From Anaerotruncus sp. G3(2012) (GTDB lineage Bacteria > Bacillota > Clostridia > Oscillospirales > Ruminococcaceae): DNA of 64,000 nt. The position numbers and the translations under genes are program-made. The notes under the pieces were generated by a model. It was not told the origin of the DNA and did not search any database. It saw only the letters and a program-made list of their open reading frames with translations. Within the stretch, counting starts at the first letter, position 1, and each line of letters begins with the position of its first letter. Where the stretch lies: contig NZ_KE159680.1 of assembly GCF_000403395.2 (NCBI RefSeq), positions 60,202 to 124,201 of the forward strand. Reading direction: 5' to 3'. This document shows positions 35,131-44,054 of the stretch, piece after piece.

Positions 35131-35830
35131 TGATCTTCCCCCTCCGTATTGCTCCAAATATACGTTTTGTAATGCCTGGATATAGTTTTTCCAAATCGTT
35201 TAAATGATCCTTAGCTGACTGGCGAGCGGTACATCCATCGACGGGGCAGGCACTCTTGACAACCGGAAGCCCTGCGCGGTTGACTGCGTTGCGGATCTCC
35301 CGTTCGGGGGCAAAGACAAGCGGCCGGATCATCGTGAGGTCTTTACGGGAAAGGTAGGTAACCGGGGAGAAACAACCGATCCGCCCTTCGTGGAACAGAT
35401 TCATCAGGAAGGTTTCCACCGCGTCGTCGTAGTGGTGGCCAAGCGCGATTTTGTTGCAGCCAAGGGCTTTGGTAGTGTCGTGGAGCAGTCCGCGGCGCAT
35501 TCTGGCGCAGAGGCTGCAAGGGTTGGTCTCGTTGCGGGTGTCGAAGACGATCGAACCGATATCAGTACGCCTGATCAGGTAGGGAATCCCGTATTCATCA
35601 CAGAGTTGCTGGATTTTGGAATAATCGGACGGGAGACCGTTGAATTGATTGTCCAGCGTGATGGCTTTGAGGGAGAAATCGATGCCAATGAACGAGCGGA
35701 CGCGGGCAAGTCCGACAAGCAGAGCAACGCTGTCCTTTCCACCTGAAACACCGACCGCAATGGTATCGCCGTTCTGAATCATCCCATACTCGGTGATTGC
35801 GCGCCGGATATAACCTAAAATTTGTTGCAT
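35120..35830 (-). CDS. TtcA-family tRNA thiolation ATPase
   Basis: The ATG at 35830 (MQQILGYIRRAITEYGMI) follows GGAGGAATT; the longer frame upstream is not needed. The 236-residue protein has the PP-loop VGVSGGKDSVALL, the paired cysteines CSLCARMRRG typical of TtcA/TtuA/CTU1 proteins, LGHHYDDAVETFLMNL, and a late cysteine pair region (CPVDGCTARQ). TtcA thiolates cytidine 32 of tRNA using an Fe-S cluster. The missing extra cysteine ligands and exact target cannot be judged from sequence alone. Confidence 0.82.
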   Translation of the reverse strand: MQQILGYIRRAITEYGMIQNGDTIAVGVSGGKDSVALLVGLARVRSFIGIDFSLKAITLDNQFNGLPSDYSKIQQLCDEYGIPYLIRRTDIGSIVFDTRNETNPCSLCARMRRGLLHDTTKALGCNKIALGHHYDDAVETFLMNLFHEGRIGCFSPVTYLSRKDLTMIRPLVFAPEREIRNAVNRAGLPVVKSACPVDGCTARQSAKDHLNDLEKLYPGITKRIFGAIRRGKISGW

Positions 35831-35914
35831 ATTGTGAGTAATTCCTCCATGTCCAAAAAGGTTTTCTGGATTTTTCCCTTGGAATTTGTTCAAGACTTTC
35901 CACAGACTTGTAGA

Positions 35915-36130
35915 GGGGGCTTTTCCATGCGCATGTTATTTCTCGGGCGTTGCGCCCGAAGCGCGGTTCACGCGACACCTGGGCAGGATGCGCCTTGCAG
36001 AGAGGGGTCAGCGATCCCTCCCCGCAGGCCCCATCCCGGCAGATGAGGAGCACCTTTTTAGCTGCTCCTTGTTTAAAAGTTTCGTCCACCTTTTCAAAGG
36101 TGGCGGGGTCGAGGGGCGGAGCCCCCGCGC
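35915..36130. repeat. Mosaic intergenic repeat block (modules D and B)
   Basis: CGGGCGTTGCGCCCG hairpin, GAAGCGCGGTTCACGCGAC, GGATGCGCCTTGC and CCTCCCCGCAGGCCCCA (module D), then AAGTTTCGTCCACC...AAAGGTGGCGG and GTCGAGGGGC (module B, 36077-36106). It fills the gap between the TtcA-family gene and the CorC-family gene. Confidence 0.85.
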
Positions 36131-36132
36131 CT

Positions 36133-37446
36133 TCAGGAGGGGGCGGAAGTTTTGGAGCGTTCAGCGCGAATCCGCACGATCCGCCGGTCGGAGACGGCCA
36201 CGACCGTAAATTTCACTTCGCCAAGCGCTACCGTCGGATGCTCCCCTGGGGCGGGGATCCGTTCAAGTACGTCGGTCAGCAGCCCGCCGATCGTGTCATA
36301 CTCCGAGTCCTCTGCAAGGGTGATCCCGAACAGCCGTTCAACATCATCGATCAGGACAGTTCCGCCGATCGCATAGCAGTCCTCCCCTAGTTTGAAGATC
36401 TCTTCTTCCTCGTCGTCGTATTCGTCCTGGATATTCCCAACGATCGATTCGAGCAGGTCTTCCATGCTCGCGATCCCAGCAGTGCCGCCGTATTCGTCCA
36501 CTACGATTGCAACCTGTACCTTTTTTGCCTTAAACTGGCTGAACAGATCGACACAGCTCATGGTTTCGGGCACAAACAGCGCCGGACGCATATAGCTCTG
36601 AGGATCGAAGGTCTCATTGCTCTGCTCGATCAAGCGGAGCAGGTCCTTAACATAGACGATCCCAAGGATCGCATCAACATTGTCGTCGTAAACCGGGATG
36701 CGGGAATACCCACTTTCGAGCGCGAGCGCCGCCACTTCGGAAAGGGTCGCGGTTTTGGGGATGGCGCACATATCGGTACGGTGGGTCATGACCTCCGAAA
36801 CGCACCGGTCATCAAACTCGAAAATATTGTTAATCATCTCTTTTTCGCTCTGTTCAATCTCCCCTTTTTCGCTGCCCACATCCACCATCATGCGGATTTC
36901 CTCTTCAGCGGCCTGCCCCGATTCAAGCGGCTCGGGACAGCCGACCAATCGGGCGAGCAGCTCGGCAAGCGCGCCGTTGAACGCGACAAACGGCCGGAAA
37001 AGCAGGGAAACAATCCGGCAGAATCCGGCGAGCGCGGCCGCAACCGGCTGTGGGTGACGGCAGGCGATCCGGTAGGGAAGCAGCAGGCAGAGCACGTCCA
37101 GGATCAGCACCTGCACCGCACAGGCGAGAAAAACCGCTGTGTATCGCAGGAAAACCGGGGCGCCATCCACAGGGAAAAGCGCCGACAGGCTGCGCGCCAG
37201 ATACGACCAGAGCAGTAGCGAGGTCACAACTGTACAGGAGAATCCCGCCAGCTTACAGCCCTCAAGCAGCGCGGCAGGTTTTTCGAGGTCGTGCGCGATC
37301 CGGCGGTCTCTCTTCCGCTCGGAGGCAGCAAGCTTTTTGACCTCTGCATCAGGCAGCTGGGTGAGGGCGGTGCGCCCGGCGGTTAAAAAGGCGTTGCAGA
37401 ATGCCATGAACAGGATCAACGGCCAACTGGGATACTCTCCCATCAT
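36133..37446 (-). CDS. CNNM/CorC-family membrane protein (hemolysin C-like)
   Basis: The tandem ATG at 37446 follows GGAGGAATTGAG and a strong promoter; the frame open further upstream runs through that promoter and is rejected. The 437-residue protein has a DUF21/CNNM transmembrane domain (about four helices in residues 1-190), two CBS domains (DDRCVSEVMTHRTDMCAIPKTATLSEVAALAL...YSRIPVYDDNVDAILGIVYVKDLL and MRPALFVPETMSCVDLFSQFKAKKVQVAIVVDEYGGTAGI) and a CorC_HlyC C-terminal domain. Such proteins are linked to magnesium or cobalt efflux. It is monocistronic. Confidence 0.9.
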   Translation of the reverse strand: MMGEYPSWPLILFMAFCNAFLTAGRTALTQLPDAEVKKLAASERKRDRRIAHDLEKPAALLEGCKLAGFSCTVVTSLLLWSYLARSLSALFPVDGAPVFLRYTAVFLACAVQVLILDVLCLLLPYRIACRHPQPVAAALAGFCRIVSLLFRPFVAFNGALAELLARLVGCPEPLESGQAAEEEIRMMVDVGSEKGEIEQSEKEMINNIFEFDDRCVSEVMTHRTDMCAIPKTATLSEVAALALESGYSRIPVYDDNVDAILGIVYVKDLLRLIEQSNETFDPQSYMRPALFVPETMSCVDLFSQFKAKKVQVAIVVDEYGGTAGIASMEDLLESIVGNIQDEYDDEEEEIFKLGEDCYAIGGTVLIDDVERLFGITLAEDSEYDTIGGLLTDVLERIPAPGEHPTVALGEVKFTVVAVSDRRIVRIRAERSKTSAPS

Positions 37447-37492
37447 CTCAATTCCTCCAAAGTGTTCCTGAAAGACAGGTTTGATTACCTCT

Positions 37493-37521
37493 AATATAAA
37501 CATTTTCAGGGCGGCTGTCAA
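37493..37521 (-). promoter_or_regulatory. Promoter of the CNNM/CorC gene
   Basis: On the minus strand TTGACA (37516-37521), a 17-bp spacer and TATATT (37493-37498). This near-consensus promoter fixes the gene start downstream of it. Confidence 0.85.
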
Positions 37522-37634
37522 TTTTTTGTGGCAGGTTGGGCAAAATAAGAAAAAAGTGCCGGAAAGGGCGTGTATAAATAAACAAGAAATTTTCGTCTTA
37601 TCTGCGCTTTTTTGCAGAAAATTATCATAAATTT

Positions 37635-37677
37635 TGTTGTACATGCTGTTTACAACAGTGGACAAAGATGGTAAAAT
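37635..37677 (+). promoter_or_regulatory. nifJ promoter with overlapping inverted repeat
   Basis: TTTACA (37649-37654), 17 bp, TAAAAT (37672-37677) with TGG before it. The inverted repeat TGTTGTA-N9-TACAACA (37635-37641 and 37651-37657) covers the -35 element and could be an operator for a redox or carbon regulator. It does not match the Rex consensus well. Confidence 0.7.
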
Positions 37678-37779
37678 CTAAAGAAGATGGATTCTTTCGC
37701 GGGAAGTGACCGTGAGGGGTCTTGTCTCCATGACTAATTTCCAATTAGTTACTATTTTTAATAGGGAGGAAATACAAAC

Positions 37780-40700
37780 ATGGCAATCGTAAGGAAAAAG
37801 AAAACCATGGACGGTAATACTGCGGCAGCGCATGTCAGCTATGCGTTTACCGAAGTAGCGGGTATCTACCCGATTACACCGTCCAGCCCGATGGCGGACA
37901 ATGTCGACCAGTGGGCGGCAAAGGGCCAGAAGAACATCTTCGGCACCGAGGTAAAGGTCGTCGAGATGCAGTCCGAGGCGGGTGCTGCGGGCACCGTCCA
38001 CGGCTCTCTGGCCGCTGGCGCGCTGACCACCACCTACACCGCTTCCCAGGGCCTGCTGCTGATGATCCCGAATATGTACAAGATCGCCGGCGAGCTGCTG
38101 CCCTGCGTGTTCCACGTTTCGGCGAGAACGGTTGCGTCCCATGCGCTGAACATCTTCGGCGACCATTCGGACGTTTATGCCTGCCGTCAGACCGGTTTTG
38201 CGATGCTGGCTGAGACCAATACGCAGGAGGTCATGGATCTGGGCGCGGTCGCACATCTGGCGTCGATCAAAGGCCGGGTTCCGTTCATCAACTTCTTCGA
38301 CGGATTCCGTACTTCCCACGAGATCCAGAAAATTGATATCTGGGATTACAAAGACCTGGCGGAGATGCTCGATTTCGACGCAGTGGAAGCGTTCCGCAAA
38401 CGCGCTCTGAACCCCGAGCGCCCTGTGATGCGCGGTTCCCACGAGAACGGCGACATCTTCTTCCAGCATCGTGAGGCCTGCAATGAGTACTACGAGAAGC
38501 TGCCCGCAGTGGTCGAGGAGTACATGGGCAAGGTCAACGAGAAGCTGGGCACCGATTACAAACTCTTCAACTACTACGGCGCACCGGATGCAGAGCGCGT
38601 TATCATCGCAATGGGTTCGATCTGCGACGTTGCAGAAGAGGTCATCGACTATCTGACCGCTGCCGGCGAGAAGGTCGGTCTGGTCAAGGTACGTCTCTAC
38701 CGTCCGTTTGTTTCCTCCAAACTGATCGAAGCGATCCCCTCCACCGCAAAAGCGATTGCTGTCCTCGACAGAACCAAAGAGCCGGGCGCACTGGGCGAGC
38801 CGCTCTATCTGGATGTTGTCACCTCCCTTGCACAGGCGGGCATCTCGACCAAGGTGATCGGCGGCCGTTACGGCCTCGGCTCCAAGGATACCCCGCCCTC
38901 CAGCGTATTCGCAGTCTATAAAGAGCTTGCGAAGGCGGATCCGAAGCCGCAGTTCACCATCGGCATCACCGACGACGTGACCAACCTTTCGCTCGAGGAA
39001 GAGGTCTCCCCGAACACCGCTGCGGAAGGCACCATCGAGTGCAAGTTCTGGGGTCTGGGCGGCGACGGCACGGTCGGCGCGAACAAGAACTCGATCAAGA
39101 TCATCGGCGACCACACCGATAAATATGTACAGGCGTACTTCCAGTACGACTCCAAAAAGACCGGCGGTATCACCGTTTCGCATCTGCGTTTTGGCGACAA
39201 GCCGATCAAGAGCCCCTACTATATCAACAAAGCAGACTTTGTTGCCTGCCACAACCCGTCTTATGTGGTCAAGGGCTATAAGATGGTCAACGACGTCAAA
39301 CCGGGCGGTGTGTTCCTGATCAACTGCCAGTGGAGCCCCGAGGAGCTTGACCACCATATGCCTGCCGAGGCAAAACGGTATATCGCCAAGAACAACATCC
39401 AGCTCTACACGGTCAATGCGATCGACCTCGCGATCAAGATCGGCATGGGCAAGCGCACCAATACCATCCTTCAGGCGGCGTTCTTCGCACTCGCGAAGGT
39501 TATGCCCGCTGAGGACGCGATCAAATATATGAAGGATGCGGCCCTGCATTCCTATGAGAAGAAGGGCATGGACGTTGTCAACATGAACTATGCTGCGATC
39601 GACGCGGGCGGCACTGCGTTCGTCAAGATCGATGTTCCGGCTTCCTGGGCGGATGCGCAGGATACAAATGACAGCGCAGCTCTTGAGGGCAAGTCCGAGC
39701 TGGTCAAGATGGTCAAGGACATCATGGAGCCGGTCTCCAAGATGAACGGCGACAGCCTGCCGGTCAGCGCGTTTGTCCCGCACGCGGACGGTACCTTCGA
39801 GCAGGGCGCCTCGGCTTACGAGAAACGCGGCGTTGCGGTGGCGGTTCCCGAGTGGCTGCCTGAAAACTGCATCCAGTGTAACCGCTGCTCGTATGTCTGC
39901 CCGCACGCAACCATCCGTCCGTTCGCACTCACCGAGGAGGAGGCCGCAGCCGCTCCGGAGGCAACCAAGACCCTCGAGATGACCGGTGCGAAACAGTACA
40001 AATTCGCAATGAGCGTTTCTCCGCTCGATTGTATGGGATGCGGCGTCTGCGTCAGCGTCTGCCCGGGCAAGAAGGGCGTCAAGGCGCTCGAGATGAAGCC
40101 GCAGGAGAGCCAGGCGGCACAGCAGCCGGTATTCGATTACATGGTTGCGAAGGTCGCGCCCAAGGCGGATATGCCGGTAGCGGTCGAGACAGTCAAGGGC
40201 AGCCAGTTCAAACAGCCGCTGCTTGAATTCTCCGGCTCGTGCGCAGGCTGCGCGGAGACCGCGTATGCACGTCTCATCACCCAGCTGTTCGGCGACAGAA
40301 TGTATATCTCCAACGCAACCGGATGCTCCTCGATCTGGGGCGGTCCGGCGGCAACTTCGCCGTACACTGTCAACAAAGAGGGCCACGGCCCGGCATGGGC
40401 GAACTCGCTGTTCGAGGATAACGCAGAGCATGGCTTCGGTATGCTGCTCGGCCAGAGCGCAATCCGTGACCGCATGATCGAAAAGACCAAAGCGCTGATC
40501 GCGGTTGAGCATACCTATGCACCGCTGAAAGAAGCTGCACAGGCGTGGCTGGATACCGTCAACGACGGCAAGGCAAACGCGGAAGCGACCAAAAAGTATA
40601 TTGCTGCTCTGGAAGAGGGCCTCATGACGATTGACGATGTGTTGGCGTTCATCGCCAGCCCGGCCAGCAAAGAGGTATTTGGCGATAAACATGGTGAGAT

Positions 40701-41466
40701 GCAGGCCCATGCACAGGCTCTGAAGGAGTCCGGCGCGGCTTACTGCGATTGCGCAGCCTGCGCGCTGGTTCAGGAAATCCTCGCTCACAAGGAGTACCTG
40801 TCCAAGAAATCGGTCTGGGTATTCGGCGGCGACGGCTGGGCATACGACATCGGCTTCGGCGGTGTTGACCATGTTCTGGCTTCCGGTCAGGATATCAACA
40901 TCATGGTCTTTGATACCGAGGTCTATTCCAACACCGGCGGCCAGGCATCCAAGTCCTCGCAGATCGGCCAGGTAGCGCAGTTTGCTGCTTCCGGTAAGGC
41001 GATTGCGAAGAAGAGCCTCGCAGAGATCGCAATGTCCTATGGTTATGTCTACGTCGCGCAGATCGCGATGGGCGCTGACATGAACCAGACGATCAAAGCA
41101 CTGACCGAGGCAGAGGCTTATCCGGGCCCGTCCCTGATCATCGGTTACTCGCCCTGCGAGATGCACAGCATTAAGGGCGGCATGACCAACTGCCAGAGCG
41201 AGATGAAGAAAGCGGTCGACGCTGGCTACTGGAACATGTTCCGGTTCAACCCGGCCAACAAGGCAGAGGGCAAGAACCCGTTCACGCTGGACAGCAAAGC
41301 CCCGTCGGCGAGCTACAGAGACTTCATCATGAGCGAGGCGCGTTACTCGTCGCTGACGAGAGCGTTCCCGGATCGTGCGGAGACTCTGTTCACCGAGGCG
41401 GAGAAGAACTCTCTGGCGCGGTACGAGCACCTGCTGCGGCTCCAGAAACTCTACGAAGTAGAATAA
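37780..41466 (+). CDS. nifJ: Pyruvate:ferredoxin (flavodoxin) oxidoreductase
   Basis: This 1228-residue single-chain enzyme oxidises pyruvate to acetyl-CoA and CO2 and reduces ferredoxin, the central step of anaerobic pyruvate metabolism. Domains in order: N-terminal pyrimidine-binding domain (GNTAAAHVSYAFTEVAGIYPITPSSPMAD), transketolase C-like and gamma domains, two [4Fe-4S] ferredoxin motifs (CIQCNRCSYVCPHA near 696; CMGCGVCVSVCPGKKG near 749), and the TPP-binding domain (FGGDGWAYDIGFGGVDHV near 1014; NIMVFDTEVYSNTGGQASKSSQ). The start follows AGGGAGG. It is monocistronic with its own promoter and terminator. Confidence 0.98.
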   Translation: MAIVRKKKTMDGNTAAAHVSYAFTEVAGIYPITPSSPMADNVDQWAAKGQKNIFGTEVKVVEMQSEAGAAGTVHGSLAAGALTTTYTASQGLLLMIPNMYKIAGELLPCVFHVSARTVASHALNIFGDHSDVYACRQTGFAMLAETNTQEVMDLGAVAHLASIKGRVPFINFFDGFRTSHEIQKIDIWDYKDLAEMLDFDAVEAFRKRALNPERPVMRGSHENGDIFFQHREACNEYYEKLPAVVEEYMGKVNEKLGTDYKLFNYYGAPDAERVIIAMGSICDVAEEVIDYLTAAGEKVGLVKVRLYRPFVSSKLIEAIPSTAKAIAVLDRTKEPGALGEPLYLDVVTSLAQAGISTKVIGGRYGLGSKDTPPSSVFAVYKELAKADPKPQFTIGITDDVTNLSLEEEVSPNTAAEGTIECKFWGLGGDGTVGANKNSIKIIGDHTDKYVQAYFQYDSKKTGGITVSHLRFGDKPIKSPYYINKADFVACHNPSYVVKGYKMVNDVKPGGVFLINCQWSPEELDHHMPAEAKRYIAKNNIQLYTVNAIDLAIKIGMGKRTNTILQAAFFALAKVMPAEDAIKYMKDAALHSYEKKGMDVVNMNYAAIDAGGTAFVKIDVPASWADAQDTNDSAALEGKSELVKMVKDIMEPVSKMNGDSLPVSAFVPHADGTFEQGASAYEKRGVAVAVPEWLPENCIQCNRCSYVCPHATIRPFALTEEEAAAAPEATKTLEMTGAKQYKFAMSVSPLDCMGCGVCVSVCPGKKGVKALEMKPQESQAAQQPVFDYMVAKVAPKADMPVAVETVKGSQFKQPLLEFSGSCAGCAETAYARLITQLFGDRMYISNATGCSSIWGGPAATSPYTVNKEGHGPAWANSLFEDNAEHGFGMLLGQSAIRDRMIEKTKALIAVEHTYAPLKEAAQAWLDTVNDGKANAEATKKYIAALEEGLMTIDDVLAFIASPASKEVFGDKHGEMQAHAQALKESGAAYCDCAACALVQEILAHKEYLSKKSVWVFGGDGWAYDIGFGGVDHVLASGQDINIMVFDTEVYSNTGGQASKSSQIGQVAQFAASGKAIAKKSLAEIAMSYGYVYVAQIAMGADMNQTIKALTEAEAYPGPSLIIGYSPCEMHSIKGGMTNCQSEMKKAVDAGYWNMFRFNPANKAEGKNPFTLDSKAPSASYRDFIMSEARYSSLTRAFPDRAETLFTEAEKNSLARYEHLLRLQKLYEVE

Positions 41467-41483
41467 TTCTACAAGACGCAGTT

Positions 41484-41521
41484 CCGCCGGCCCTGTTGAG
41501 AAACAGGACCGGCGGTTTTTG
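41484..41521 (+). terminator. Rho-independent terminator of nifJ
   Basis: CCGCCGG-CCCTGTT / AACAGG-ACCGGCGG with loop GAGA is followed by TTTTTG. It lies 18 bp after nifJ and only 6 bp before the stop of the convergent phage-like cluster. Confidence 0.9.
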
Positions 41522-41526
41522 TTTCC

Positions 41527-42003
41527 CTACGCAAAGAGGATATACACATATTTCACATCTTTTTCATTGAGCTTGGCGATCCGCCCGTAGACTGCCTGCG
41601 GGACGTTGAGCGCTGTAAAAGCGGTATCCCCGGGATTGAGCATCAATCCCTGGGAGCATCCGGTCTGGGAAAAAAATCCCGAATAAACGTCCACCGTCCC
41701 GGAGGTAGCGGTCGCGCCGATCGGTACCTTGTCCACTGCATACAGGATGCCGAACCGCGGCGCAACCCCCATCTCGACTGCCCGCATGGGAGTACCGTCC
41801 CCGGTGTATCCCCCCACAATCGGAATTGCCTTGTTCCATGCGGCGCGCTCGGCCTCTGTGAGATGCATCGTCTGATCCGCAGTGTGGCTTCCGACCGCCT
41901 GATCTACCTTGCGGTTATCGGCATTGAAGTCGGCCATCTTGGGCTTGTCAGACCCAATCCACTGGTTCAGCTTGAGATGCTCGGTCATATTTGTACTTGC
42001 CAT
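41527..42003 (-). CDS. Phage tail fibre-like protein (short)
   Basis: The ATG at 42003 is chosen, five bases after AAGGAGGG. The 158-residue protein begins ASTNMTEHLKLNQWIGSDKPKMADFNADNRKVDQAV, the N-terminal attachment segment common in Firmicutes phage tail fibres (XkdV-like). HLTEAERAAWNKA follows, and a short C-terminal beta-rich part. It is far shorter than phage fibres, which suggests a reduced receptor-binding device. It is the last gene of the cluster and lies downstream of a host-type repeat. Confidence 0.7.
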   Translation of the reverse strand: MASTNMTEHLKLNQWIGSDKPKMADFNADNRKVDQAVGSHTADQTMHLTEAERAAWNKAIPIVGGYTGDGTPMRAVEMGVAPRFGILYAVDKVPIGATATSGTVDVYSGFFSQTGCSQGLMLNPGDTAFTALNVPQAVYGRIAKLNEKDVKYVYILFA

Positions 42004-42027
42004 AAACACCCTCCTTCTCGGTTATCG

Positions 42028-42109
42028 TAAGAAGTTTCGTCCACCTTTTCAAAGGTGGCGGATTCCAAAGGCAGAGCCTTTGGTCGCTCATCGCAATGAG
42101 CGAAACACT
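42028..42109. repeat. Host-type repeat module B inside the phage-like cluster
   Basis: AAGTTTCGTCCACC...GGTGGCGG (42032-42061) is identical to module B at 12551, 36077 and (inverted) 57673. It is followed by two further hairpins, CCAAAGGC/GCCTTTGG and TCGCTCAT/ATGAGCGA. It separates the fibre-like gene from the DUF2313 gene. Confidence 0.9.
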
Positions 42110-42658
42110 TTAGAGCAGATGCGCAAACGTCTCGAACCAGTTCCAGGTCATATCGCGGTCGTCGAGCATCTGCGCAGTATAGTCTTTCCGGTCGAGCGCA
42201 TCCCAGCTCAGTCCATAGAGGTCGTTTGCAATCTCCAACCCGGCAGGGGCGAGCTGTCCGATCGTGCGCAGCAGAGTTTCAACATCCGGAAAAAATCCGG
42301 GGGAAAAATCCCCGCGTACCATCAGGCGCCCCGTCTGCTCTTCGATGGATACGACTGCCCCAAGCCGTTCCAGAAAGCCCTCAATTTCGGGGACTGTCCA
42401 TCCGCACCCCCGGATGCATTCGGCGAGCGCCCGACGTACCGCATCCTCCTTCATCCCCTCCGGGGGTGTAAATCCATAGAGTGCGCACCATCTGCCGAGT
42501 TGCTCCGAGGACATCCGGTCGGGCAGGCTGGAGACGGATGCAAGCAGGGGCGGCAGAAGATCAAGCGCGGCCTGATACGATTCGATCTCACAGCGGATCA
42601 TACTGCCCGGCCGCAGGTCGTAGATGCCGAGAGCAGCGGTTTGAGAAAGCAGGCTCAT
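42110..42658 (-). CDS. Phage tail protein, DUF2313/XkdU-like (baseplate)
   Basis: The 182-residue protein shows LPPLLASVSSLPDRMSSEQLGRWCALYGFTPPEGMKEDAVRRALAECIRGCGWTVPEIEGFLERLGAVVSIEEQTGRLMV, the pattern of the YmfQ/XkdU (gpI-like) proteins that join the baseplate wedge to fibres. It overlaps the preceding baseplate J gene by ATGA. Its position after J and before the fibre gene is that of contractile-tail phages. Confidence 0.8.
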   Translation of the reverse strand: MSLLSQTAALGIYDLRPGSMIRCEIESYQAALDLLPPLLASVSSLPDRMSSEQLGRWCALYGFTPPEGMKEDAVRRALAECIRGCGWTVPEIEGFLERLGAVVSIEEQTGRLMVRGDFSPGFFPDVETLLRTIGQLAPAGLEIANDLYGLSWDALDRKDYTAQMLDDRDMTWNWFETFAHLL

Positions 42659-43692
42659 CCGACCATCTCCCTGACAACGATCTCCCCTGCCCGCAGGATT
42701 TGGGAGCCACCGGGGGTGAGATCGGCGGCAGGCAGGACAAACCGGTAATTTTCGGCGAAACCGCTATTCATAATCACCTGCCCCAGCCGCGCGAGGGTGC
42801 ATCCCTGACCGATCCGGCGGCAGTTCAGTTCCTGGGCGAGCAGACCGGCGATCTGTTCCCGCCCGGCGGCATCAGCGGCCGCCTCAACATCAATCCTGAC
42901 GGGGACAACCTCTGCGCGTGCCACGGCAACGGTGGTACATGGCTCCCGCAGCCGATTGAGCTGCTCCGAAAGGGAGGAGATCGTTTCGTCGGAGAGCTGC
43001 GCATCCCCTTCCGCGGCAACCAGAACAGTCACAGTGCCCCCCTGGCCGCTGACCGCCGCATCATACACCCCAGGGCAGGCGAGCGCGTGTTCCATATAAA
43101 ATCCCCTGTTTGCGCCATTGTTCGGCTCCCGGCAGGCCGATTCGAGACGGGCGCGCAGATGTTGGTCGGTTTCGCGCTCGAAGCCACCCGAGAAGGGTTC
43201 AGGGTTGCCCACTTCGGAGACCTCCCCGCAGTAAGAGCGGATCAGGCAGACCGCACCCGCGACCGCATTTCCGGAAATACCGGGATGTACCGCCTGTGCG
43301 GGAACCAGCAGCTCGGAAACCCCCGGCTCCATCCGCCCTTCCGCAACCGTTTCATATTCGATCTCATCAGCAGTGGCGCAGATGCACCCTGCCGGGATCG
43401 TACAGGCAGTTTCGGCCTGTTTGCGTGAAAACCGCAGCATCCCGCTGGCGCGGCAGGCTTCCCGGCGGGAAAGCCCCCGAAGGGCGGCGTGCGCATCAAG
43501 CGTCTTGCCGGATGCGGTCGCGGGAAACGCCCCCAGACGGGCCTCTTCGATCTGTCCCGCGAGGGCGGAGAGCTGGACCGCCAGTGCGCGGAACCGGAAA
43601 GCCACATCCGAAGCGGGGTTGGGGCGGAAGCCGGTCAAACCAGCATAGGTCTCGGCCATCCTTTCGTAGTAATATTCCTGATCGTAGTTCAT
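42655..43692 (-). CDS. Baseplate J/gp47 family protein (XkdT-like)
   Basis: The 345-residue protein has the N-terminal GKTLDAHAALRGLSRREA segment, a central VPAQAVHPGISGNAVAG and the hallmark EVGNPEPFSGGFERETDQHLRARLESACREPNNGANRGFYMEHALACPGVYDAAV of gpJ/gp47 baseplate wedge proteins. It assembles around the hub with the gp25-like protein. The start follows TTGGAGGTG. It overlaps neighbours on both sides by ATGA. Confidence 0.9.
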   Translation of the reverse strand: MNYDQEYYYERMAETYAGLTGFRPNPASDVAFRFRALAVQLSALAGQIEEARLGAFPATASGKTLDAHAALRGLSRREACRASGMLRFSRKQAETACTIPAGCICATADEIEYETVAEGRMEPGVSELLVPAQAVHPGISGNAVAGAVCLIRSYCGEVSEVGNPEPFSGGFERETDQHLRARLESACREPNNGANRGFYMEHALACPGVYDAAVSGQGGTVTVLVAAEGDAQLSDETISSLSEQLNRLREPCTTVAVARAEVVPVRIDVEAAADAAGREQIAGLLAQELNCRRIGQGCTLARLGQVIMNSGFAENYRFVLPAADLTPGGSQILRAGEIVVREMVG

Positions 43693-44054
43693 ACAGTCAC
43701 CTCCAACTGATAGTTCTGGTGTCCGGCTTCCAACCCGACCCGGACATGCAGCCGTCCGGCATCGGGGGAGAACTGGCAGTCGGCAGAGCGGACGCGCACA
43801 CCGGACATAGGTGCAAGCGCCTCCCGGCAGGCGGCGAGCGCCTTTTGGTTGAGGGAACCGTCCGCTCCGCCGAGCTGATGCAGCCTGCTCCCGAAAGTAG
43901 GGTCGTGCGGCAGGCTGCCCCTGCGGACCGCGAGCCGGAGAACCGCACGCTGGAGCAGCTCATGCGCACCGCTGACAGAAAGGGCGGAACCGTCGTGCCC
44001 GATCACCATATCCCCGTCGCGCAGTAAAACATCCAAAGAGACCTCCCCTTTCAC
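43689..44054 (-). CDS. gp25/XkdS-like baseplate protein (GTG start)
   Basis: The 121-residue protein starts at a GTG overlapping the hub gene's stop (GTGA) with no clear ribosome binding site, so translation probably depends on coupling. Sequence GAHELLQRAVLRLAVRRGSLPHDPTFGSRLHQLGGADGSLNQKAL matches the gp25/GPW or DUF2634 group that initiates sheath assembly at the baseplate. It sits directly before the baseplate J gene as in PBSX. Confidence 0.78.
   Translation of the reverse strand: MKGEVSLDVLLRDGDMVIGHDGSALSVSGAHELLQRAVLRLAVRRGSLPHDPTFGSRLHQLGGADGSLNQKALAACREALAPMSGVRVRSADCQFSPDAGRLHVRVGLEAGHQNYQLEVTV

Noticed and set aside
37678..41430. A 1250-codon open frame antisense to nifJ
   Set aside because: It mirrors a highly expressed, strongly codon-biased gene, has no ribosome binding site or recognisable domain, and is a compositional shadow.
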